From NCBI GenBank assembly GCA_002069725.1, contig MWBW01000003.1:29609-93608 (forward strand): a DNA stretch of 64,000 nucleotides. The letters run 5' to 3'. Position 1 is the first letter of the stretch; the number at the start of each line of letters is the position of its first letter. The position numbers and the translations under genes are program-made. Under the pieces are notes generated by a model that was not told the origin of the DNA, made no database searches, and saw only the letters and a list, made by a program, of their open reading frames with translations. Positions 45,722 to 56,858 of the stretch are shown piece by piece. The DNA is from Firmicutes bacterium ADurb.Bin248 (GTDB lineage: Bacteria > Bacillota > Clostridia > Christensenellales > CAG-138).

Positions 45722-46984
45722 TCAGCCTTTTACCATGGATTCGATCTGTTTCATCTCGGGGCCGAGCTTGCCCACGACCGAGGCGCAGAGCTTTTGTTCG
45801 TCGAGCATTACAGAAACGATCGCCGCGACGTTCTGCTCGCTTACGGCCTCGAGGCGCGCGAGCAGTTCCTCCTCGCTCATGACCTCGCCCAGCAGCAGCT
45901 TCGCCTTGCCTATGGCGGAACTGCGCGAGCCGGTGTTCTCCTGCCCGAGCAGGTAGTTGCCGCGGAGCTGGTCCTTGGCGCGCCGGAACTCGGATTTCGA
46001 AAAGCCCTCCTTTCGGATGAGGGCGAGCTCGTCGAGGACGAGGCGCGCGACCTCGGCGGCCTTGTCGCGCCCCGCGCCCGCGTAGAGCGCGAAGTAGCCC
46101 GTGTCCGCGTAGGAGGTCGGGTAGGAATAGATCGTATAGGCGAGGCCCTTCTCCTCGCGTACCTTTTGAAAGAGGCGCGAACTCATGCTGCCGCCCAGGG
46201 CGTTGTTCAGCACGAGCATGGCGTAGCGCCGCTCGTCGTTGGCGGCCAGGCCGGGCAGGCTGAAACACAGGTGCGTCTGCTCGACATCCTTGTCGACGAG
46301 GCGGACGCGCCGCCCCGCGCCGTAGGCGCCCGCTTTCTTCTCGCGCCCGCCGCCGGGCTTGATGCCCGCGAAGCTTTCGTTGAGCGTGGAAAGGAGCTTT
46401 TCGCGCTCGAAACTGCCCGCGCAGGCAATGACGATGTCGTTTGCGCGGTAGAGCCTGTCCATGTAGCCCGCGAGCGCGTCGCGCGTGAACGAGCGCACGG
46501 TTTCCTGCGTGCCAAGTATGGGCTTCTCGAGCGGCGTGCCTTCGTAGAGCAGCGTGCAGAGAGTTTCGTGCGCGACGTCCTCGGGGGTGTCCTGCGTCAT
46601 GTTGATCTCCTCAACGACGACGCCCTTTTCGCGCTCGATGTCCTCGGGCGAAAGCTTGGAGCGCAGCAATATATCCGAAAGCATATCCGCGGCGAGGCCG
46701 ATGTGCTCGTCGAGCACCTTGGCGTAAAAGCAGGTGCATTCCTTCGCCGTGAACGCGTTGAGGTTGCCGCCGACCGCGTCCATTTCGGAGGCGATATCCG
46801 CGGCGCTTCGTTTTTCCGTTCCCTTGAAGAGCATGTGCTCTATGAAATGCGATACGCCGGATTCCTTTTCGTCCTCGCAGACGGAACCCGCGTCCACCCA
46901 GACCCCTAGGGAGACGGAGCGGAAGTGCTCCATACTCTCGCTCACGACGCGAACGCCGTTTGAGAGCGTGTCATGAAAGATCAT
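45722..46984 (-). CDS. M16 family zinc peptidase (YmxG/MlpA type)
   Basis: 420 residues. The inverted zinc motif HFIEH is at residue 46-50 in VSHFIEHMLFKGTEKRSAAD, with the third ligand Glu near 125 (VVEEINMTQDTPEDVAHE). A C-terminal non-catalytic M16 half contains LVDKDVEQTHLCFSLPGL. MlpA/YmxG is a processing peptidase of unknown physiological substrate. Three bases after the ylxY-like gene, the order ylxY-mlpA found in Bacillus. Confidence 0.92.
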   Translation of the reverse strand: MIFHDTLSNGVRVVSESMEHFRSVSLGVWVDAGSVCEDEKESGVSHFIEHMLFKGTEKRSAADIASEMDAVGGNLNAFTAKECTCFYAKVLDEHIGLAADMLSDILLRSKLSPEDIEREKGVVVEEINMTQDTPEDVAHETLCTLLYEGTPLEKPILGTQETVRSFTRDALAGYMDRLYRANDIVIACAGSFEREKLLSTLNESFAGIKPGGGREKKAGAYGAGRRVRLVDKDVEQTHLCFSLPGLAANDERRYAMLVLNNALGGSMSSRLFQKVREEKGLAYTIYSYPTSYADTGYFALYAGAGRDKAAEVARLVLDELALIRKEGFSKSEFRRAKDQLRGNYLLGQENTGSRSSAIGKAKLLLGEVMSEEELLARLEAVSEQNVAAIVSVMLDEQKLCASVVGKLGPEMKQIESMVKG

Positions 46985-46987
46985 GCG

Positions 46988-47683
46988 CTATCCCGGGCCG
47001 ATCACCTCCGATACGGCGACGACCCCGATCCCTTTCTTCGATAATCCGTCGATGAGCCCCGCGAGCGCGTCCGCGCCCGCGCGCGTGGGCTGCATCAGTA
47101 TTATACTGCCGATAATCGGTTCGTTCAATCCGCGCGCGACGATATCCTCGGGGCTGCCCGCCGCGCAGCGAAGGTCCACCGTGCAGAGCATCTGCGTCAG
47201 GCCGAGCTTGCGCGAGGCGCGCGCCGAGGCCGGTATCCCGCGCTCGCCCGAATAATAGAGCACGGGCGAAATGCCCGAGGCTTCCTCGATGCTCGCGAGC
47301 GATTGCGCAAGATCCTCGCAAACGGCGGCGTAATCCCCGTCGAACGAGGGGAAATCGCCCATGGTCGCGAGCTCGTGCCCCGCGTCGTGGATGCGCTTTA
47401 CCATATCCGGGCGAAGGCGCGCGTATTCCCCGCTGACGGCGAAGGTCGCGCGCGCGTTCTTCTCGGCGAGCGTGTCGAGTATGTCCGGCATGGCCGCGGC
47501 GTCCCACGACACGGCGAACTCGAGCGCGACGGCGTCCTCGGACGAGCCGCGGTAAACCGGCCCCGCGGTGAGCGCGGCCATGGCCTCCATCGCGCTGCCG
47601 GAGCTTGTGAGGGCATACAAGGCGGCGATCACGAATACGAGAAACAGATTGACGACGAGCCCGTTCCGACGGCGTTTTTTCAT
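46988..47683 (-). CDS. YlxY/PdaB-like polysaccharide deacetylase, probably inactive
   Basis: 231 residues. N-terminal signal anchor (KKRRRNGLVVNLFLVFVIAA) then a NodB-type fold: ALEFAVSWDAAAMPDILDTL near 50 and NARATFAVSGEYARLRPDMV near 75. The catalytic Asp position of F-D-x-x-W is Ala, and the H-S-x-x-H metal site, expected after AGHEL, reads ATMGDFPSF. It therefore keeps the fold but lacks the metal site. Synteny with the M16 peptidase supports the YlxY assignment. ATG 47683 has GGGGAT upstream. Confidence 0.85.
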   Translation of the reverse strand: MKKRRRNGLVVNLFLVFVIAALYALTSSGSAMEAMAALTAGPVYRGSSEDAVALEFAVSWDAAAMPDILDTLAEKNARATFAVSGEYARLRPDMVKRIHDAGHELATMGDFPSFDGDYAAVCEDLAQSLASIEEASGISPVLYYSGERGIPASARASRKLGLTQMLCTVDLRCAAGSPEDIVARGLNEPIIGSIILMQPTRAGADALAGLIDGLSKKGIGVVAVSEVIGPG

Positions 47684-47797
47684 ATGCCGATCCCCCATGT
47701 GTGGATTCAGCATAAGGTATGCGCGAGGCCGGACAAATATATCACGCTTGCGGCTTCCGGCTTCGTCGAAGCTCCCGCCCCGGCGCGGGGATACAAG

Positions 47798-47828
47798 AAA
47801 GCCCCGGCGTTGCCGAGGCTTTGGTGCA
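47798..47828 (-). terminator. Probable terminator of the zinc-ribbon gene
   Basis: Minus strand AAAGCCTCGGC-AAC-GCCGGGGCTTT followed by CTTGT, about 110 bp past the zinc-ribbon stop. Confidence 0.5.
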
Positions 47829-47937
47829 CTTCCTGATTCGCCGGAGTTATGCCGCATCATGCGGAATAAGGGGAAATCAGCCCCAAGCGCGGGGGACGAT
47901 TCGCATCCCGAACAGGATGCATTTTTTCTACCTCAAC

Positions 47938-48216
47938 TTACCTCTGGCCCTTGCGCGCCTGGAAGCACTCGCTGCAGTAGACAGGCCTGTCGTTCTTGGG
48001 AACGAACGGGATCTTGGTGGGCTTGCCGCACGCCGCGCAAACGGCATCGAAGCTCTCCCTGTCGCCGGAGCGCTGCGTTTTGCGCGAGTTCCTGCAGGCC
48101 TTGCAACGGATGGGCTCATTCTGGAAGCCCTTCTCGGCGTAGAATTCCTGCTCGCCCGCGGTGAATACGAATTCAGCGCCGCAATCCTTGCATACCAATG
48201 TCTTGTCCTGGAACAT
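47938..48216 (-). CDS. Zinc-ribbon domain protein
   Basis: 92 residues, basic, with four C-x2-C pairs making two zinc ribbons: TLVCKDCGAEFVF near 8, IRCKACRNSRKTQ near 37, AVCAACGKPTKIPF near 58 and VYCSECFQARKGQR at the end. Typical of small clostridial zinc-ribbon proteins of unknown function. It is preceded by a strong promoter and a roughly 260-nt structured leader; AAGGGG lies 12 bp upstream of the ATG. Confidence 0.85.
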   Translation of the reverse strand: MFQDKTLVCKDCGAEFVFTAGEQEFYAEKGFQNEPIRCKACRNSRKTQRSGDRESFDAVCAACGKPTKIPFVPKNDRPVYCSECFQARKGQR

Positions 48217-48257
48217 GTGTTTGTTTTCCCCTTGTAAAATAATTTTTTTGTGTTACG

Positions 48258-48470
48258 CCAAACATCGGCTGACCTGGTCTTTGACCCCACACCCGCCGTC
48301 CGGAGCTTTCGCTACGCGGCTTTCGCCTCTCACTACACGCCCTCTCGCGGCTTTCGCCGCGGACGGACTTACACCTAGACCGCACCATGCTCGCGAGCGC
48401 TTCGGCTCGTTTACGTGGATCGCTTTGCCTGCGACTGGCATCGACTTTCAACCACAGACCCGAAGTTTGG
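48258..48470 (-). ncRNA. Highly structured RNA in the zinc-ribbon leader
   Basis: Read on the minus strand, the 5' CCAAACTTCGG and 3' CCGATGTTTGG pair over 11 positions with one mismatch and close a 213-nt domain. Inside, CCGTCCG (48360-48366) pairs with CGGACGG (48296-48302), enclosing three hairpins capped by GAAA tetraloops: GCGGC/GCCGC, GGC/GCC and AGC/GCT. GGTC-AAA-GACC adds another. No ORF in this strand looks real. It may be a known class of large clostridial RNA (raiA is one to test) or a new leader. Confidence 0.65.
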
Positions 48471-48483
48471 TATAACCTTTATC

Positions 48484-48512
48484 ATTATAGGTTAAGTTTT
48501 CATAAAACGCAA
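48484..48512 (-). promoter_or_regulatory. Strong SigA-type promoter of the structured RNA and zinc-ribbon gene
   Basis: Minus strand TTGCGT (48507-48512), 17 bp, TATAAT (48484-48489). Transcription would start about 48477, immediately before the closing stem. Confidence 0.8.
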
Positions 48513-48620
48513 TAGTTTTTTCAAGAGGTCGACAAAGCTCGCGAAAGGTATATACATTCACATAAATACCATACCTTTTTATGTTAAATCCCATTGTTCC
48601 GCGGCGCGTGAAATATACGG

Positions 48621-48653
48621 ATCGGGCTCCCGCCGCTCAAGCGGAAGCCCGAT
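48621..48653 (-). terminator. Hairpin after ppdK
   Basis: ATCGGGCTTCCGC and GCGG-C-GGGAGCCCGAT pair around a short loop, 38 bp past the ppdK stop; only a weak T-run follows. Confidence 0.55.
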
Positions 48654-48690
48654 GGTCACGCCTTGACTGCCAGGCGTCAACGATCGATCG

Positions 48691-51315
<2,625 letters not shown>

Positions 51316-51385
51316 TCGTTCTTTCCTCCGTTATCTCAATGTTCATTTGTAAACCAAAAGCGTCCGGCGAGCCGGAACCTCGACC

Positions 51386-51414
51386 ATTATACTATCGCGC
51401 GCTATGCCGCGCAA
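51386..51414 (-). promoter_or_regulatory. SigA-type promoter of ppdK
   Basis: Minus strand TTGCGC (51409-51414), 17 bp, TATAAT (51386-51391). A CCGGC-GA-GCCGG hairpin sits at the start of the roughly 65-nt leader. Confidence 0.75.
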
Positions 51415-51448
51415 CGTTTTTTTAGACAGTATGCGGCATTTTTGGCGT

Positions 51449-52186
51449 TTACAGGCACTCGAACGCCTTGAGCCGGCGCTCGAGTATGCGTTCCGCGTAG
51501 AGGTTGACCGCCTCCTTGAGCTCCGCGCGCACGCGCGGCGGGAGCGCGACCTTTTTCATCTGCTCGTCGGAGAGCGCGAGCATGCGGCGCAGCGCCTCGA
51601 GCGAGAGCGGCGAAACCTCCGCCCCGCCGGGGAACTTATCCTCGCACAGCGCGCACAGCGCGCCTCCCGCCTCGCCGGAGAAGATCATGCGGCGCTGCGC
51701 GCGCACGTCCGCCCCGCAGCAGGCGCAGCAAGCGAGGCTTGGCATATAGCCCATGAGCGCGAGCGCGCGCGCGGCAAAGCAGACGGCCATGTCGCAGGGA
51801 TCGCATCCGGCGTAGGCCGTGTAGGAGAGCGCGTAGAGCAGCAGCGACAAAAGCGCGTCCGCCCTTTCCCCCTCCGTCGCGCACTCGTTGACGATCGAGA
51901 GCATATAAGCCCCCGCGCCGAAGCGCGAGATATCCTCCCTGAGCGGATAGAAGCTCTCCTCCACCGCGCAGGAGTCCACTGTGTATTTATCCCCGTTTTT
52001 GAACAGAACAAACTCACCGTAAACGAAAAGCTCGGCGGACGGCAGCAGCGCACTCTTCGGGCGCCTGCAGCCGCGCGCCTTGGCGGACACGAGGCCGAGC
52101 TGGCTTGTGAGTATGGTGAGTATCCTGTCGCTTTCGCGATAGTCCGCGTAGCGCGTGACGATGCCGTTTACGGTGAACAGGGCCAT
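51449..52186 (-). CDS. recO: DNA repair protein RecO
   Basis: 245 residues. N-terminal OB fold (VNGIVTRYADYRESDRILTI, GLVSAKARGCRRPKSALLPS) and a C-terminal zinc site made by LACCACCGADVRAQRR near 150 and GGALCALCEDKFPGG near 175. RecO anneals ssDNA and loads RecA with RecR in recombination repair. CTGGAG lies 6 bp before the ATG at 52186; 17 upstream in-frame codons lack such a site. Confidence 0.94.
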   Translation of the reverse strand: MALFTVNGIVTRYADYRESDRILTILTSQLGLVSAKARGCRRPKSALLPSAELFVYGEFVLFKNGDKYTVDSCAVEESFYPLREDISRFGAGAYMLSIVNECATEGERADALLSLLLYALSYTAYAGCDPCDMAVCFAARALALMGYMPSLACCACCGADVRAQRRMIFSGEAGGALCALCEDKFPGGAEVSPLSLEALRRMLALSDEQMKKVALPPRVRAELKEAVNLYAERILERRLKAFECL

Positions 52187-52262
52187 GTTTTCTCCAGGCG
52201 TTTTTTTCATTATATAGCGGCGCCCGCGTTTAGGCAAATTTTACATCCCGGAAAAATATACC

Positions 52263-52291
52263 TTGACAGGTGAGGTATTGTGTTATATGCT
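52263..52291 (+). promoter_or_regulatory. Candidate promoter of the padR operon
   Basis: TTGACA (52263-52268), 17 bp, TATGCT (52286-52291). Confidence 0.55.
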
Positions 52292-52328
52292 GTATCACGA
52301 AAAGAGAAATACATCGGAGGTGAGTGGA

Positions 52329-52664
52329 TTGTCCATAGCATCGGATATCATTCGCGGCCATACGGAGACGATTATACTGGCCCGGCTTGCCGCGGGGGAC
52401 AGCTATGGCTACGAGATCAACAAGGCCATCGAGCGAAAAACGAACGGCAGGTACGAGCTCAAGGAGGCGACGCTGTACACGGCTTTCAAGCGCCTCGAGG
52501 AGAGCGGATGCATCACCTCGTATTGGGGGGACGAAACCACGGGCGCGCGAAGGCGCTATTACGCCATCACCGAGGCGGGGCGCCGCACGCTGCGCGCGCT
52601 CCAAAGCGAATGGGAGGACGCGAGGCAGCTCATCGATTCGCTCACCGCGGCGGAAGGCTATTGA
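52329..52664 (+). CDS. PadR family transcriptional regulator
   Basis: 111 residues, one PadR winged helix: IASDIIRGHTETIILARLAA, DSYGYEINKAIERKTNGRYE, KEATLYTAFKRLEESGCITS and RRRYYAITEAGRRTLRALQS. The TTG start is set by GGAGG 8 bp upstream; upstream in-frame codons overlap the promoter. PadR genes are commonly paired with HAAS/DUF1700 membrane proteins as here and usually repress their own operon. Confidence 0.93.
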   Translation: MSIASDIIRGHTETIILARLAAGDSYGYEINKAIERKTNGRYELKEATLYTAFKRLEESGCITSYWGDETTGARRRYYAITEAGRRTLRALQSEWEDARQLIDSLTAAEGY

Positions 52665-52723
52665 AGCGGCCGCGGCAAACATTGGGTTGATTGATTTTTT
52701 AACCGCAACGGAGGGGTATTGAT

Positions 52724-54009
52724 ATGGAAAACAGGATCAGGAAACACATCGAGGCAATTTTCGCGGGCGCCCCCGACACCGCCAAGGCGCGGGACCTTCG
52801 GGAGGAGATGATCCTTAACGTGATCGAGCGCTATCACGACCACGTCGGGGAAGGCCTGAGCGAGGAGGACGCCTACCGCGCGGCCATCACGGGCATAGGC
52901 GACGTGAGCGGCCTCATCGACTCGCTGCGTCTCGACGCGGGCACGGCCCGGACGCAGCCGCGGCAGGCCTACACCCGCCCCGGAAAGGGCTTTCCACGGG
53001 CGCGGTCGTCGCCATCGTCATCTGCTCGACGATACTGCTGCTCACGCTCATCAGCGGCATACTCGCGGCAAACATCGTGGGCAAGCTTTTCGCGGGCGAC
53101 GGCTTCCTCTCGAACGTCATCGGCCTTGCGCGGGACGCCACGGGGATCGTTTCCAACCCGGGCATATTCGACTTTGACGACGACGTCGGCTTCGACAACG
53201 CCTACGCCGAAACGGGCGAGTACGCCGTTTCCGCGGATGGCGTCACCGCCGTCGAGGTCAACTGGGTCGCGGGCAGCGTGACGGTGCTCCCCGCCCCGGA
53301 GGGCGAAACGAACATCTCGTTCACCGAAACGTCGAACGGGCGCGTATCGAACAAGTACGCGCTGCGCTACGGCGTCTCGGGCGGCAAGCTCACCATCCGC
53401 TACTGCGACTCCAAAATTTGGAGGGGCATCGACTGGAACGATCTGTTCAACACGGTCAAGTCGCCGCAGAAGCAGCTTACGCTCTACATCCCCGCGTCCC
53501 TGATGGGCGGCGCGCTCACAAAGCTCGCCGTGAACGGCGTCTCCTCCCCGGTCGAAGCGAGGGATCTCGCGCTCGCGGACGCGGTGTTCAGCGCGGTGTC
53601 CGGCTCCGTTTCACTCGAAAACTCGAGCTTCGAGAGCCTGAGCGTCTCAAGCGTTTCCGGCTCCGTCTCGACCTCCGGCTGCACGGGCAAAACGCTCAAC
53701 GCGAACAACGTTTCGGGCGGCATAGACGTCCAGGGCGCGTTCAAAGCGTATTATCTCAACTCCGTTTCCGGGAACATCAAAGCGAAACCGGGCGCCGAAG
53801 TCGAAAGCGTCGCCGCGGAATCAGTCTCGGGCGGAATACGGCTCGAGCTCGGGGATATCGCAGGCTTCACCGCAAGCGCGGATACGGTATCCGGCCAGTT
53901 CTCGAGCGGCGGCTTCCCGGTCTCCATGCAGGGCGGCAAGTACATCTACGGCGACGGTTCCGTAAAGCTGAACTTCGACACGGTCAGCGGAAATATAAAT
54001 GTAGAATAA
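52724..54009 (+). CDS. HAAS-type plus DUF4097 membrane protein, interrupted by a -1 frameshift
   Basis: Two reading frames make one protein. Frame 1 (52724 to about 52990) encodes an HAAS/DUF1700-like cytoplasmic helical domain (MENRIRKHIEAIFAGAPDTA). The -1 frame continues with a transmembrane helix (GAVVAIVICSTILLLTLISG) and a long DUF4097 beta-helix with repeated VSGSVS-type turns. The junction is exactly at A AAG GGC (52984-52990), a canonical X XXY YYZ heptamer; slipping there joins PGKG to LSTGAV. Without slippage the product stops at 53281 (185 residues). Mutation, sequencing error or programmed slippage are all possible. Confidence 0.75.
52984..52990 (+). other. Slippery heptamer at the -1 frame junction
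   Basis: A AAG GGC in the zero frame. After simultaneous slippage the codons become AAA GGG and reading continues CTT TCC ACG. Confidence 0.5.
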
Positions 54010-54177
54010 TTGACCATCAGGAGTAGTTCGGGCGGCCTTCGCTTTACGCGGGGGCCTTTTCGCCTTTGCGGGGACGGATATCATCCCCGCGTACGTCCGC
54101 CGTGCATGGTGACCGGTCGTTCGCCTTGTGATATACTTGATCCAAGCTCACGGCAAAGCCGAAGCGCCGAAGAATCG

Positions 54178-55383
54178 ATGATGATGAAGCAGACGATCAT
54201 ACATGTGGATATGGACGCGTTTTACGCGGCCGTCGAAGTCCGGGACAACCCCGAGCTTCGAGGCAAGCCTCTCATCATCGGCGCGCTGCCGCATGAAAGG
54301 GGCGTGGTGTCCACATGCAGCTACGAGGCGCGCAAGTTCGGCGTGCGCTCGGCCATGAGCATCAAGGAAGCCTTCCGGCTCTGTCCGCACGGCGTCTACA
54401 TGCACCCGAACATGGCCAAATACAAAGCGGCCTCGGATCAGGTCCATATCATTTGGTCGTCCTATACGGATGTGGTGGAGTACGTCTCGCTCGACGAAGG
54501 GTTTCTGGACGTCACCGGCTCCGCAATGATGTTCGGCAGCCCCGAAAAGATCGGGCATGAGATCAAAGAGCGGACAAAATCGGAGACGGGGCTTACCTGT
54601 TCGGTCGGGATCGGATACTCCATGATGGCGGCGAAGCTCGCCAGCGAGGAGAAGAAGCCGGACGGATTCTTCGTCATACCGAACGCCGAGGCGCTCAGGG
54701 CGCTCATCATGGACCGGGGCGTGAGGATCGTGTACGGCGTGGGCGCAAAGACCGCCGAGGCATTGGAGCAGGCCGGCGTCAGGACCGTGCGCGACATCCT
54801 CAACAAAAAAGAAACCGTGATACGCACGCTTGGCAACCACGGCAGGCAGATCATCGACCTCGCGGAGGGCGTCGACGATCGAAGGGTCGTCCCGTATTAC
54901 GAAGCGGTGGCCAAGTCTTTGGGCAAGGAGCACACGTTTCAGAAGGACACCGCGAATTTCACCTACCTCAAAGACGTACTGCGCCTGATCGCAAAGGAAC
55001 TGAGCCTGTCGCTGCGGCTGGACGGAGTCTACGCCCGCACCGTCACGCTCAAAATCAAATACGCGAACATGAAGCTCATCACCCGCTCAAAGAGCGGCGA
55101 GGCGGTATGCAGGGCGGCGGATATCTACAACATCGCCGCGCCCATGCTGGACGCGATAGAAAAACGGCCGGTTCGCCTGGTGGGCATCACGCTGAGCGGC
55201 TTTTCGGAATCGGACTGCCGTCAGTTGAGCCTGGACGATATGGCGAGGCAGCGCGACGCGGCGCGGAAAGCGGCGCTCGACAAGGCGCTGCTGGAGCTGG
55301 AACGCAGATACGGCGGAGGGGTCATCAAGACGGGCGGCGAGCTGATCGCGCAAAAGCGCGTCGAGTCGGAGGATATCGATTAG
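54178..55383 (+). CDS. dinB: Y-family DNA polymerase (DNA polymerase IV, DinB)
   Basis: About 401 residues. Catalytic palm motifs: TIIHVDMDAFYAAVEVRDNP near 5 and EYVSLDEGFLDVTGSAMMFG near 102 (Asp-Glu pair), then the thumb helix-hairpin-helix (GVGAKTAEALEQAGVRTVRD) and a little-finger domain. The usual SIDEAFLD reads SLDEGFLD. Translesion, error-prone polymerase. Three consecutive ATGs (54178, 54181, 54184) leave the start uncertain, and there is no strong Shine-Dalgarno sequence. No LexA box is evident upstream. Confidence 0.92.
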   Translation: MMMKQTIIHVDMDAFYAAVEVRDNPELRGKPLIIGALPHERGVVSTCSYEARKFGVRSAMSIKEAFRLCPHGVYMHPNMAKYKAASDQVHIIWSSYTDVVEYVSLDEGFLDVTGSAMMFGSPEKIGHEIKERTKSETGLTCSVGIGYSMMAAKLASEEKKPDGFFVIPNAEALRALIMDRGVRIVYGVGAKTAEALEQAGVRTVRDILNKKETVIRTLGNHGRQIIDLAEGVDDRRVVPYYEAVAKSLGKEHTFQKDTANFTYLKDVLRLIAKELSLSLRLDGVYARTVTLKIKYANMKLITRSKSGEAVCRAADIYNIAAPMLDAIEKRPVRLVGITLSGFSESDCRQLSLDDMARQRDAARKAALDKALLELERRYGGGVIKTGGELIAQKRVESEDID

Positions 55384-55731
55384 GAAAGCGCGGTTTACGC
55401 TGCCGCGCAAACCCATCGTCACAAACGTCACACGCGTTACAGGGGGCGGAAAAGACGCGGCCGGAGCGGGAAGCCCCGAACAAACGGCGCCGTCGCCCGG
55501 AATATGCAAAATACAAGCGCGCATTGCGCGGTTTCGCGGTTTCCCGGGATTCACAGCTTGCCTGTTTCCGGGCTTTTTCGGATAAGGTTAAAAAGGTGCG
55601 TTACGGATGCAACTCTGTGACGCTTGCGACGATGGTTCTACGGCGCGCCCCGCAAGCGGAAACGGCCTCCTTTCAAGCGGAAGCCGTTTCAAATCAGACA
55701 ATTATTCGTGATTCGTTGTCAGCCATTAGCT
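55384..55731. other. Gene-free interval between dinB and rpoD
   Basis: About 350 bp without a convincing gene. It holds a GCGCGG/CCGCGC inverted repeat just after dinB, an imperfect GAAACGGC/GCCGTTTC hairpin near 55658-55691, and at 55697-55731 an AT-richer stretch resembling the sequence after the exporter pair (15906-15945). Confidence 0.5.
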
Positions 55732-55754
55732 GAATAATTGATCGCTCCGATCAA

Positions 55755-55760
<6 letters not shown>
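55732..55760 (-). terminator. 12-bp hairpin overlapping the rpoD stop codon
   Basis: GAATAATTGATC and GATCAATTATTC form a perfect 12-bp stem with a 5-nt loop. The rpoD TAA lies inside the stem. Confidence 0.6.
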
Positions 55761-56834
<1,074 letters not shown>

Positions 56835-56858
56835 TTCGCCCACTCCCTTTTAGTAAGT

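Noticed and set aside
54060..54177. LexA box upstream of dinB
   Set aside because: Only a loose TCGTTCG half; no CGAAC-N4-GTTCG dyad.
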